DNA from: Streptococcus moroccensis
Lineage (GTDB): Bacteria; Bacillota; Bacilli; Lactobacillales; Streptococcaceae
Direction of reading: 5' to 3'
DNA length: 64,000 nt
NCBI RefSeq assembly: GCF_030812835.1
Contig: NZ_JAUSTM010000001.1
Coordinates: forward strand, 62,001 to 126,000
The position numbers and the translations under genes are program-made. A model generated the notes under the pieces. It did not search any database, had not been told where the DNA came from, and saw nothing but the letters and a program-made list of their open reading frames with translations. Below, piece after piece: positions 46,728 through 55,710 of the stretch; the stretch's first letter is position 1, and each line of letters starts with the position of its first letter.

Positions 46728-47169
46728 TGCCTGCTCCTTCCTCCAAAATCTGTCGCAATGCGGCCGCATACTTACGTGAAATCAACACCTCTTCGCCATT
46801 GTCTAAAGTGGCTTGAAGGCGACCGAAGGCTTGACTTTTAAAGCTGGCAATGCGGTAGATATTGATAACCATAGCCTTGGCTGATCGAAAAAAGCCTTTT
46901 TTACCATAAGCATAGACCAAGTCCTTGAGGGTCTGATTGACCTGATAAACGGCATCTTGTGTATAAGCGAAGCTTTTGCCATCAATCGATTCAAAATACA
47001 AAACGGCTTCAACATCTAGGTAGCGCTTGCCCTCTTCATCACTGACCGCCAATCTATCCTGTCCCTGACTAAGCAAGTCGCTTATAGCTTGGACGGTGAC
47101 ATTCATCTGATGGTAGCGGATGAGTACTTCTTCCTCCCCATCAACAATCTTTTCCAGTCTTAACTTCAC
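46717..47169 (-). CDS. LytTR-domain DNA-binding regulator
   Basis: A 150-residue protein. The last ~95 residues are a LytTR domain (A-V-L-Y-F-E-S-I-D-G-K-S-F-A-Y-T, and then F-F-R-S-A-K-A-M-V-I-N-I-Y-R-I). The N-terminal ~50 residues have no receiver domain, so it is not a two-component regulator. It is expected to control its own operon with the DUF3021-like membrane protein and the ABC pair. Confidence 0.85.
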   Translation of the reverse strand: MKLRLEKIVDGEEEVLIRYHQMNVTVQAISDLLSQGQDRLAVSDEEGKRYLDVEAVLYFESIDGKSFAYTQDAVYQVNQTLKDLVYAYGKKGFFRSAKAMVINIYRIASFKSQAFGRLQATLDNGEEVLISRKYAAALRQILEEGAGNED

Positions 47170-47269
47170 ACCTAGCCTCCTTTTAGACTATTATAGCAAA
47201 AAATGATTCCCTAAAAATCTCTTCTTAGATAAGATACACAAAGCAGCGATAAACTGCATTTTTCCATAT

Positions 47270-47293
47270 AAAAAAGGCCGGGATAGCCCAGCC
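47270..47293 (-). terminator. Terminator downstream of glmU
   Basis: On the minus strand GGC-t-GGG / CCC-g-GCC with a 4-base loop, followed by TTTTTT. It lies 118 bases past the glmU stop; the bases between hold no gene. Confidence 0.7.
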
Positions 47294-47411
47294 AATTAAT
47301 AGGTATGAAATAAAATCAAACTAGCGTAGCGTTTAGTAGACCATCTGAAAAACACCAGAGCAAGTGATTCGTGCCACGAGACTAGGAATGAAGCCCTTGC
47401 CCAATCCAGTT

Positions 47412-48797
<1,386 letters not shown>

Positions 48798-48891
48798 TTA
48801 CCTTTTATCACTTTTTTATCACAATAATTTTCATTGTAAATCGCCCTATTATACCATTTTAAAGGGATTTTGTCGCCTCAGAGACGGGATC

Positions 48892-48915
48892 AAAAAAAGC
48901 TGGCAGGGCCAGCTT
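48892..48915 (-). terminator. Terminator after the ASCH gene
   Basis: AAGCTGGC / GCCAGCTT stem with a T-run on the minus strand, five bases after the stop. Confidence 0.8.
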
Positions 48916-48920
48916 AAATC

Positions 48921-49364
48921 TTATGATGTCGGATAAACCACTCGAAATTCTTCCAAGACAATCTTGGAATCTTCTGTAAAGACCAGGCCTGCTTCTGCTA
49001 GCCATTCTGTAAATAGCTCCTCATGGACCTGACGCCAGTAAGCCAAGCTTCGGTCGCCTTCCCCTTCTTTAAAGGCGTGGTCAGCAGACACTTGGTTAAA
49101 AGGGACGATGGAAATGTTAGTGGTTTCGATGATACAAACGGCATTATCCTGACCATCTAAGACGACACTAAGATTTCCAACTTCACCAACAGGCTCCCCA
49201 TAGTGCAAGTGTTCATCGTATGATGAGGCAGTGGCTGTCTTTGTCCCTGCTAGGACCAGGCCTGCCAACTCATCTGGCAAAGCTCCAAAGGCCCAGGCGT
49301 CCATCTCCTGTGTAATTTCTGGGTGGAGCTGGCAATATGCCACCCACATGTCTTGTCCTGTCAT
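48921..49364 (-). CDS. ASCH domain protein
   Basis: A 147-residue protein with the ASCH fold. It shows A-W-A-F-G-A (about 24-29), L-V-L-A-G-T-K-T-A-T-A-S-S (about 36-48; the GxKxxT/S RNA/ligand-binding motif), I-I-E-T-T-N-I-S-I-V-P-F and G-E-G-D-R-S-L-A-Y-W-R-Q-V-H. ASCH proteins bind RNA or modified bases, and some are amidohydrolases for N4-acetylcytidine. The ATG overlaps the stop of the DUF3977 remnant by 4 bases (ATGA). Confidence 0.88.
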   Translation of the reverse strand: MTGQDMWVAYCQLHPEITQEMDAWAFGALPDELAGLVLAGTKTATASSYDEHLHYGEPVGEVGNLSVVLDGQDNAVCIIETTNISIVPFNQVSADHAFKEGEGDRSLAYWRQVHEELFTEWLAEAGLVFTEDSKIVLEEFRVVYPTS

Positions 49365-49619
49365 GATTCTATTTCTCCTTGCCAGTCGGACACCAGTCCG
49401 ACAATTATCTTGTAAGCTTTGCGGTCTTTGAGTTCTCGTTTCAAACCCGATTTGCTATCTAGGACATAAACTGTCTGACCTAACCAAACGCGTAAATAGA
49501 CGGATTGGAACTGAATCTAACCTGAAGCCTTTGACCTCATACTCTGTCCCATCTGGTCTTTCAAACTCCGTCCGAACAAAGTAGCGATTCCCAAATCCAA
49601 TTTCAATATTCCTTTTCAT
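49361..49619 (-). pseudogene. DUF3977 gene with a single-base insertion
   Basis: From the ATG at 49619 the first 35 codons read M-K-R-N-I-E-I-G-F-G-N-R-Y-F-V-R-T-E-F ... K-G-F-R-L-D. The frame then changes by +1 and continues F-Q-S-V-Y-L-R-V-W-L-G-Q-T-V-Y-V-L-D-S to the TGA at 49361. Without the shift the frame stops after about 54 codons. The total of 259 bases equals 86 codons plus one base, matching one inserted base, at about 49511-49514. Both ends still overlap neighbours by ATGA, so the operon structure is retained. It matches the DUF3977 family of short streptococcal proteins. Confidence 0.8.
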
Positions 49620-50314
49620 TTCAAACTCCAACCACCATCAATCTTGACAATTTCGCCCTGCATGGAACTGGCTTTTCCTGATGCCAAAAAGAGGGTTAAT
49701 TCAGCAATTTCTTCTGGCTGCGTCCAGCGTTTAATGGGGGTCTCTGAAGCCACCCAGTCAGCTAGGCCACCAGGCTCAAAATCAGCCTTGGTCATATTGG
49801 TCTCTACAGCTCCTGGTGCGATACCAAAGACCTGAATGCCAGACGACGCATAGTCCAGCGCCAGCTGGCGGGTAAAGCCTGCTAAGGCGTGCTTTGAAGC
49901 TGTGTAGGCCGCTCCGCCACCGCCTGCTAGAAAAGAAGCGATCGAGCACATATTGATGATGATGCCTGATTGTCGAGACACCATGTCAGCCAAGTAGTGG
50001 CGGGTCAGCTTGACTGTGGCCAAAAAATTAGTCTGAAAGACCTGCTCAAACCGGTCTTCTGGCATGTCTAAGAGCGGCAGGTAATCGTCTAAGATTCCTG
50101 CCGTATTGCAGAGAATATCAACCCTTGGCAACCAGTCAAACACAGCTGACAAATCTCCTGTCAGATCCAACTGCAGAAACTCAAATGAACCGGAGAGAGC
50201 TGGTTTTTCAGCCAGATCTATCCCGTAAACCGCGTAGCCTTTTTCCAAAAAAAGCCTTGCCTGAGCAAGACCAATGCCGGATGAAGCGCCTGTGACTAGC
50301 ACCCGTTTAGTCAT
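49616..50314 (-). CDS. Short-chain dehydrogenase/reductase
   Basis: A 232-residue SDR with T-G-A-S-S-G-I-G (NAD(P) loop, residues about 8-15), N-T-A-G-I, the catalytic Ser (M-C-S-I-A-S) and Y-T-A-S-K (Tyr/Lys about 148/152). The C-terminus is typical of 3-oxoacyl-ACP reductase-like enzymes. The real start is at 50314, overlapping the DUF2829 gene stop by 8 bases; the in-frame upstream residues belong to that gene's other frame. Substrate unknown. Confidence 0.9.
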   Translation of the reverse strand: MTKRVLVTGASSGIGLAQARLFLEKGYAVYGIDLAEKPALSGSFEFLQLDLTGDLSAVFDWLPRVDILCNTAGILDDYLPLLDMPEDRFEQVFQTNFLATVKLTRHYLADMVSRQSGIIINMCSIASFLAGGGGAAYTASKHALAGFTRQLALDYASSGIQVFGIAPGAVETNMTKADFEPGGLADWVASETPIKRWTQPEEIAELTLFLASGKASSMQGEIVKIDGGWSLK

Positions 50315-50543
50315 GGACTTCCACCCAATCTGTCGCCAGCACATCACAAGGTGTCGGACTCCACATGGAGAAGCCTTCGCCTTCACCGGTTACATTGATG
50401 AGGAAGTAGGGCGTCGCCTCAAGTTTGGTGCCATTGACCTCAATCGTGTCAAAGAGCTGGACGTAGTTTTCAGCCCCTCCCCAACCAGTGCGCACATATT
50501 TTTTCTTGGCTTTAAGTCCTGGTAAAATTTCTTCAAATGTCAT
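50307..50543 (-). CDS. DUF2829 (Tad2-like) protein
   Basis: A 78-residue protein with the DUF2829 pattern: M-T-F-E-E-I-L-P-G-L-K-A-K-K-K-Y-V-R-T-G-W-G-G-A, then P-Y-F-L-I-N-V, W-S-P-T-P-C-D-V-L-A-T-D-W. Phage members (Tad2) bind cyclic ADP-ribose signals and inhibit Thoeris defence; chromosomal members have no known function. No phage genes are near. It overlaps the upstream 56-residue ORF by 11 bases and the SDR by 8. Confidence 0.8.
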   Translation of the reverse strand: MTFEEILPGLKAKKKYVRTGWGGAENYVQLFDTIEVNGTKLEATPYFLINVTGEGEGFSMWSPTPCDVLATDWVEVHD

Positions 50544-50703
50544 GGTTTTCGTTTTCCTTATCTTTTTTGTCTGTCAGAGCTTTAGTCACAAAGTATAAGC
50601 CACTCATAAAAAACGGTAGCCCTAGAAACCATGGTTTCACCACAAAGACCAAAACACCAGCAAACATCAGAAAAACAAGACCAACTGTTAAGTGATTAGA
50701 CAT
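50533..50703 (-). CDS. 56-residue membrane protein heading the DUF2829 operon
   Basis: The frame starts at 50703 (M-S-N-H-L-T-V) with AGGAGTTTTACC just upstream, and ends in TGA at 50533. Two hydrophobic stretches (about 6-22 and 25-40) are followed by a charged tail (K-A-L-T-D-K-K-D-K-E-N-E-N-H-D). The last codons overlap the DUF2829 start by 11 bases. A strong promoter (TTACCT, 17 bases, TACAAT with TGg) lies right upstream. No family recognised. Confidence 0.75.
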   Translation of the reverse strand: MSNHLTVGLVFLMFAGVLVFVVKPWFLGLPFFMSGLYFVTKALTDKKDKENENHDI

Positions 50704-50723
50704 GGTAAAACTCCTTTTTTCTT

Positions 50724-50752
50724 ATTGTACCAAAATTTAAGGAAAAAGGTAA
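50724..50752 (-). promoter_or_regulatory. Promoter of the small membrane protein-DUF2829-SDR operon
   Basis: TTACCT (50752-50747), 17-base spacer, TGg-TACAAT (50729-50724). Confidence 0.65.
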
Positions 50753-50845
50753 GGGACGGATAGCCAGCAAAAAATCCCCAAGCTTCTCAGGGAAATATGA
50801 CCTTATAACCAATCTAAGAGACTGCGATTAAGATGTTAAAGAGAC

Positions 50846-51006
50846 GAGCTTGGGGCAAAAGTCTCTCAAATTTCTCTTTTTAATAGTAGTAATTGGCGCA
50901 GAGGTTGTGAGTGAGAAGGTCTGGGATAGACCTTCTCAGCCTGATCCTAAAAACTGCAAAAGGCAGGGGAAGTCAATTTCTTCGAAATCATGACTTAGTC
51001 CCACTC
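50846..51006 (+). repeat. Structured interspersed repeat, copy C (internally deleted)
   Basis: The left end GAGCTTGGGGCAAAAGTCTC and the right end GACTTAGTCCCACTCTC bracket the hairpin GAGAAGGTCTGGGATAGACC. It shares the CCTAAAAACTG block and the AAATCATGACTT end with copies A and B, but the central block with the AATGAGCC hairpin is missing. It ends eight bases before the DUF2798 stop, in the same orientation as copy A. Confidence 0.75.
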
Positions 51007-51013
51007 TCTGAGT

Positions 51014-51526
51014 TTATATGATTGTCGGCAACTCCTCATCATTATCAAAATCTTCGACAATATCCTCACCTGGCAATGGCTTCTGAAGATTGCCAAGAAT
51101 AAAGCGAGCCAGTGGGCCAACGATCAAGAAATTTAAAGGAAGTGCCACGATAAAGTTGGTTAACCAGATCTGACCATAGATTGGCCATGAAAACCCTGCA
51201 AGTCCAATATTAAAAATGAGGCCATAAAGAGACATGCACGTCACCATTCCTAGAACCATACAACCTGAGATAGCAACAATTTTTACCCAGCGTTTGTCAT
51301 GATGTTCGATCTTAGATAGACTTGCAAAAGCAACTTTTTTTGCCAAGGGGCCTACTAGGATAGTGTCTAGAGCAAAAGCGACGATAAAACCAGGTATGTA
51401 ACCAGATAGGACATTTCCCCATGAAAAATGATTGGAAACCACCAAATTCCAAATACTCATACCAAAAACCATCATGCCACACATTAAACATGTAAAAATC
51501 ATGGCTTCTTTAAAATTTCTAGGCAT
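51014..51526 (-). CDS. DUF2798 family membrane protein
   Basis: A 170-residue membrane protein with two DUF2798 units, each with two helices: P-R-N-F-K-E-A-M-I-F-T-C-L-M-C-G-M-M-V-F-G-M-S and F-A-L-D-T-I-L-V-G-P-L-A, then V-K-I-V-A-I-S-G-C-M-V-L-G-M and F-L-I-V-G-P-L-A-R-F-I. It has an acidic C-terminal tail. Function unknown; it stands alone. Confidence 0.85.
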   Translation of the reverse strand: MPRNFKEAMIFTCLMCGMMVFGMSIWNLVVSNHFSWGNVLSGYIPGFIVAFALDTILVGPLAKKVAFASLSKIEHHDKRWVKIVAISGCMVLGMVTCMSLYGLIFNIGLAGFSWPIYGQIWLTNFIVALPLNFLIVGPLARFILGNLQKPLPGEDIVEDFDNDEELPTII

Positions 51527-51796
51527 TATTAATTCTCCATTTTCGTTAAAATTGTGTCACACTTACACTTTAGACCTAAAAACAGGGCCAATGACAACTT
51601 GTCAAGGACTTGTAAGCAATCAACAAGAGTCATTCTACCATAAAATAGAAACCCTCGTAAGCGAATTTTCGAAAAAAAAGAAAGTAAACGTTTTACAAAA
51701 TCATTCTTTAAAACTGTTAAAATTTTTAGATTAGGAAACGTTAACTATCTTTCAAATCTCTCAATAAGCTCGCTTTTCCACAGGAAAAGGAACACA
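51527..51796. other. Gap between DUF2798 gene and the Bce-type module
   Basis: No gene was found. It is AT-rich, with two loosely palindromic AAACGTT motifs (near 51688-51700 and 51735-51745) of uncertain meaning. Confidence 0.5.
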
Positions 51797-51823
51797 AAAT
51801 CCTCCAAATTCTTATTTGGAGGA
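51797..51823 (-). terminator. Terminator after the Bce-type permease gene
   Basis: TCCTCCAAAT / ATTTGGAGGA 10-bp stem, loop of 4, followed by ATTTTG on the minus strand. Confidence 0.85.
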
Positions 51824-51834
51824 GAGTTGGTCTG

Positions 51835-53850
51835 TTAACGACTAACAATCTTGCGGTAACTACGTGAGGTGATGGCAAAGACAGCTAGATAGACAAGGAG
51901 AAAGGCTCCGCATACCCCTAGGGTCACTTGGAGGATTTGACTCGTCAACATCGGCACAAAGAGGTGCAAAATCTTGTCCAACATTTTGAATGCTGCAGCA
52001 AGGTGAACAAAGGAACAGATGAGTGGCAAGAGAAAGACCACCAAAACTTGTTTGCGAATGGTCTGTCTGGTCTGGCTTTCATCAAGTCCAACCTTTTGCA
52101 GAATTACAAAGTTTTCTCGGTCTTCATACCCTTCAGACACCTGCTTGTAGTAGATGACCAGCACGGTTCCCAGCATGAAGATAATAGTCAAGAGAATGCC
52201 AATAAAGAAGAGGGAGCCAAAGAGAGAGGTGATTTCTTTTTGGTTTCTCGCTCTTGAAGAAGCTGAAACAAAACTTTCATTATCTTTAAACCGCTCAGCG
52301 ATAAGGTCATTCAAGGGAGCTTCTAAGGCCAACTGAGCATCCACATCAAGGCTGCTATCCATGCCAACATAATAGTATTCGCCAAGGCTGGTTAATTGAT
52401 TACTGTTTGGATCAAAGCTCGGTAACTGTTCCAAGGTTTGCGTCAGATTAGAAACAACCAGATAAAGGTTTTTGGTGAATACACCACCTAGATTATCTGC
52501 AATATTGCCTTTGACAAAATCCTTGGCAGGTGTTGTGGCTATTGTAAAGGCTTTTCCGTCTAATATAAGGGGCTGATTCGCATCCAACTCTTGCCCTGGT
52601 GAAAAAATCATCACTTCATCACTAGCAAGACTTACTGAATCTCCTGTCATCGCTTCATAATCTGATGTCTCAACAAGGAACACTGCTCCTACTGGTAAGG
52701 CAGGCGTCTCAAGGTTATAGAGCTCTACTGTATTCCCCGCCATCGAAGCAATCGATCCTGATGCATATCGATAGGCAACTTGCTTAGTCACTTGGACTCC
52801 TTTTTGTTGCCCAAAATCAGTTGCTGTCTTTTCTAACGCCTCCAGAGGGGTTGGATCTGAAGGTTGCTTTGCCATTGTTAAGGCAAAATCGTGAGGATTA
52901 CTTTTTCCGATAAAAGCATTTGTTCCCATATAGATGCTGGAACCACCAGCTAAGGTCACCAAAACCATGGTGGATAAAATAGCAATGGTTGCAAGCCCCA
53001 TGGCGTTCTTCTTCATACGGAAGATGAGGTTAGAGGTTGAAATAAAGTTCTTAGGTTGGTAGTAATAGCCCTCGCGCTTTTTCAAAAAACGAAGGAAGAC
53101 GGTAACCCCCGCATTAAAGAGGAGGTAGGTTGCAGCCATGACAAGGAGGACTGCACCAAAAAAGATGGTTATGGCAGCAACAGGGTCTTTCACCGTGTTG
53201 GCAAGGTAATAACCTGCACCAAGCAAACTCAAGCCAAACAGGGTTTGAAGTCCCAGAAAACGCCCCTTCTTCTCCCCTTTTTTGCTCTCACGGTTGAGCT
53301 CTAAGGCATTGAGACGAAGCAGTTTAACCGTATTGAGGACAAAGGTCAGGGTGAAAATCCCTGCAAATACAGCAACCGTCAAAAACACGCTCGTCCACTG
53401 GAAGGTTGAAGCCAAGACTACTTCCCAATCCATGAGTTTGAGAAGAATAGCATAAATCAGCTGGTCTAAAAGCAGGCCTAAGACCAAACCAAGACTAATA
53501 CTCATGATAGCAAATATAAAGAGTTCCAGACCTGCCATCTGAACGAGGTGACCCTTGTTTAACCCAAGAATCTCATAGAGACCCAGCTCTTTGGTTCGAT
53601 TTTTCATGACAAAGCTATTGGCATAGGTAATGATGGCCACAGAAGCCAGACCGACAATAAACAGGCCTAGGCCCATGACCCCAACAATGGTATTGCCTCC
53701 ATAGATTCCTTTCAAATTTGGATTCATTGCTAGAGACACGAAAATATAAAAGATAGCTACGGTTAAACTAGTCGCTAAGGCAAAAGGATAGTAAAGCGAC
53801 CGGTTTTTGACAAGGTTACTAACAGCTAGTTGACGAATCAGTCCAAACAT
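51835..53850 (-). CDS. BceB-like ABC permease (FtsX-type, antimicrobial peptide)
   Basis: A 671-residue membrane protein with ten membrane segments and a large extracellular domain (about 310-525) between TM7 and TM8, the trait of BceB-type sensor/transporters. GGAGGTGAGTAAG precedes the ATG at 53850, one base after the ATPase stop; the longer frame from GTG at 53859 is unlikely. With the ATPase it removes bacitracin- or lantibiotic-type peptides from lipid II-cycle intermediates and signals to the kinase; the peptide sensed is unknown. Confidence 0.92.
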   Translation of the reverse strand: MFGLIRQLAVSNLVKNRSLYYPFALATSLTVAIFYIFVSLAMNPNLKGIYGGNTIVGVMGLGLFIVGLASVAIITYANSFVMKNRTKELGLYEILGLNKGHLVQMAGLELFIFAIMSISLGLVLGLLLDQLIYAILLKLMDWEVVLASTFQWTSVFLTVAVFAGIFTLTFVLNTVKLLRLNALELNRESKKGEKKGRFLGLQTLFGLSLLGAGYYLANTVKDPVAAITIFFGAVLLVMAATYLLFNAGVTVFLRFLKKREGYYYQPKNFISTSNLIFRMKKNAMGLATIAILSTMVLVTLAGGSSIYMGTNAFIGKSNPHDFALTMAKQPSDPTPLEALEKTATDFGQQKGVQVTKQVAYRYASGSIASMAGNTVELYNLETPALPVGAVFLVETSDYEAMTGDSVSLASDEVMIFSPGQELDANQPLILDGKAFTIATTPAKDFVKGNIADNLGGVFTKNLYLVVSNLTQTLEQLPSFDPNSNQLTSLGEYYYVGMDSSLDVDAQLALEAPLNDLIAERFKDNESFVSASSRARNQKEITSLFGSLFFIGILLTIIFMLGTVLVIYYKQVSEGYEDRENFVILQKVGLDESQTRQTIRKQVLVVFLLPLICSFVHLAAAFKMLDKILHLFVPMLTSQILQVTLGVCGAFLLVYLAVFAITSRSYRKIVSR

Positions 53851-53851
53851 C

Positions 53852-54607
53852 TTACTCACCTCCTGCCATAACGGTTAAGGTATCTGAAATCTGCTGGAAC
53901 ATTTGACGTTCCGTCTTATCTCCACGGAAAATTTGATTATAAAGTCTACCGTCCTTGATAAAGAGGACACGGTTAGCTCGGCTGGCTGCACTGGTCGAGT
54001 GGGTTACCATAAGGATGGTCTGACCTGTCTGGTTGATGGTTTCAAAAACATCTAAGAGGGTTGCTGAGGACTTGGAATCCAAGGCTCCTGTCGGTTCATC
54101 GGCAAGAAGGATTTCAGGCTTGCTGATGATAGCACGCGCCACCGCTACCCGCTGTTTCTGTCCACCAGACAGCTCATAAGGCATTTTGTCCTTAAGACTA
54201 GCAATCCCCAGTTGGTTGAGGACTTCTAACATGCGTTTGTTCATCTCACCGACTGGTCGGCGGGATAAAACCAAGGGCAGGACCACGTTGTCCTTGACAG
54301 AAAGGGTGTCTAGCAAGTTAAAGTCCTGGAACACAAATCCCAACTTTTCCCGACGAAAGGCCGAAGCATCTTTGGCCTTAATCGACTGGGTGTCCGTGCC
54401 GTTGAGCAAGACCTGTCCAGCTGTTGGTGTGTCCAACATGGCTAGGATATTGAGCAGGGTCGATTTCCCTGAGCCCGATTCCCCCATGATAGCGACGTAT
54501 TCGCCCTTGTCAACCGTGAAATGAATGTCTTTTAAGGCTTCCACCTGATTGCTGGAAAAACGGGTTTTGTAGATTTTTTGGATATGTTGCACATCTAAGA
54601 GTGGCAT
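53852..54607 (-). CDS. BceA-like ABC ATPase
   Basis: A 251-residue ATPase of the MacB/LolD-like group. It has Walker [11 protein letters not shown]-loop V-F-Q-D-F-N-L-L, signature L-S-G-G-Q-K-Q-R, Walker [13 protein letters not shown] and H-loop V-T-H-S. It is followed after one base by the permease. A BceR-type box upstream (54719-54732) suggests induction by the module's own regulator. Confidence 0.95.
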   Translation of the reverse strand: MPLLDVQHIQKIYKTRFSSNQVEALKDIHFTVDKGEYVAIMGESGSGKSTLLNILAMLDTPTAGQVLLNGTDTQSIKAKDASAFRREKLGFVFQDFNLLDTLSVKDNVVLPLVLSRRPVGEMNKRMLEVLNQLGIASLKDKMPYELSGGQKQRVAVARAIISKPEILLADEPTGALDSKSSATLLDVFETINQTGQTILMVTHSTSAASRANRVLFIKDGRLYNQIFRGDKTERQMFQQISDTLTVMAGGE

Positions 54608-54718
54608 AAGGTAACCTCTTTTCGTTTGATTTTAGGGAACATTCCCTGATTTGTCTCTAGTTTACCGCAATCAAAAGCCTGCTACCTTAGATTTACCTTT
54701 CATTTGAGGGGGTTAACC

Positions 54719-54732
54719 TTACAGGTTTGTAA
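54719..54732 (-). promoter_or_regulatory. BceR-type operator upstream of the ABC genes
   Basis: TTACA-GGTT-TGTAA matches the known TNACA-N4-TGTAA BceR binding site. It lies inside a longer perfect inverted repeat AACCTTACA/TGTAAGGTT (54715-54736) just past the kinase stop, and 112 bases upstream of the ATPase start. Confidence 0.75.
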
Positions 54733-54737
54733 GGTTG

Positions 54738-55709
54738 TTAATCCTGGGCCAGGGTCGCTTTTGGAAACTGCAAAATCACTTGCGTCCCCTCACCCACCTG
54801 AGAGGTCAATGCAATCTGGTGTCCCAACTTTTCCATAATAGTCTTAGACAGATAGAGCCCTAGCCCAGAAGACTGCTGGCTCACACGGCCATTAAAGCCT
54901 GAAAATCCACGCTCAAAAACTCTATTCAAATCACTTTGTTGAATCCCCATACCTGTATCAGCCACGATTAACCTGTCATCTTCCAAATAAATAGAAATGG
55001 TGCCTGTTCTGGTGTACTTGACAGCGTTTGATAGGATTTGTTCCAAGACCACGGCTAACCACTTTGAGTCTGTCGTCACTGTCTTATCAAAGGGCTGCAA
55101 GTCCAGCTGGATAGATTGTTGGATAAAAAAGAGGGCGTACTTCTTGACCACTTCTCTGACCAAGTCATAGAGATCCACCTCCGTCAAGACCAAATCCTCG
55201 TGGAAACTTTCCAAGCGCAGATAGGTCATGGCCATATCGGCGTACTGACCGACCCGAAAAAGCTCCTGCGACAAGTCTTTTTTGGTCTGGCTATCAGGTA
55301 ATTCCTTTAGGAGCAATTGACTGGCTGTCAAAGGCGTTTTAATCTGATGAGCCCATAGGGTAAAATAATCAAGAGTCTCTTCTTGCTTGCTTCTGGCTAT
55401 GACCTGCTGAGCCTTGATCTGTTCTTTTTGCCTGGCGATCTGGTCTTGTAAAACCATCTCAAGAGGGCTGAGCCCACTTTTTGCCACCGCTCGTTCCTGC
55501 AAGCCTTGCTGGTACTTGCGCCATTCACGGACCAAGTCCCAAAGACCACAGATTAAGATAAAAACAGTTAGCAATGATACCTGATAGAACAAGACCGGCT
55601 GAAGGTTCTCAAAAACCAGTGCAAACCCAAGAAGTAGGCCTAAGACCAAGCCCAGTAACACCAACCAAGCCAGTCTAGACCGCAGCCACTGTGTTAAAAA
55701 TTGCTTCAT
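54738..55709 (-). CDS. BceS-like intramembrane-sensing histidine kinase
   Basis: A 323-residue kinase with two membrane helices (about 12-31 and 37-56) separated by only a few residues, so it lacks a sensor domain and relies on the BceAB transporter. The H-box is W-A-H-Q-I-K-T-P-L-T, the N-box I-L-S-N-A-V-K-Y-T, and the G-boxes V-A-D-T-G-M-G-I and S-S-G-L-G-L-Y-L-S. It begins one base after the regulator stop, with GGAGGGC upstream. Confidence 0.95.
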   Translation of the reverse strand: MKQFLTQWLRSRLAWLVLLGLVLGLLLGFALVFENLQPVLFYQVSLLTVFILICGLWDLVREWRKYQQGLQERAVAKSGLSPLEMVLQDQIARQKEQIKAQQVIARSKQEETLDYFTLWAHQIKTPLTASQLLLKELPDSQTKKDLSQELFRVGQYADMAMTYLRLESFHEDLVLTEVDLYDLVREVVKKYALFFIQQSIQLDLQPFDKTVTTDSKWLAVVLEQILSNAVKYTRTGTISIYLEDDRLIVADTGMGIQQSDLNRVFERGFSGFNGRVSQQSSGLGLYLSKTIMEKLGHQIALTSQVGEGTQVILQFPKATLAQD

Positions 55710-55710
55710 C

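Noticed and set aside
50307-50543. DUF2829 gene as evidence of a prophage
   Set aside because: No integrase, capsid, portal, terminase or lysis genes, and no attachment-site duplication were seen anywhere in the window.
51688-51700. AAACGTTTT-like sequence resembling a catabolite-repression (cre) site
   Set aside because: It has one base too many between the half-sites and no associated promoter could be defined.
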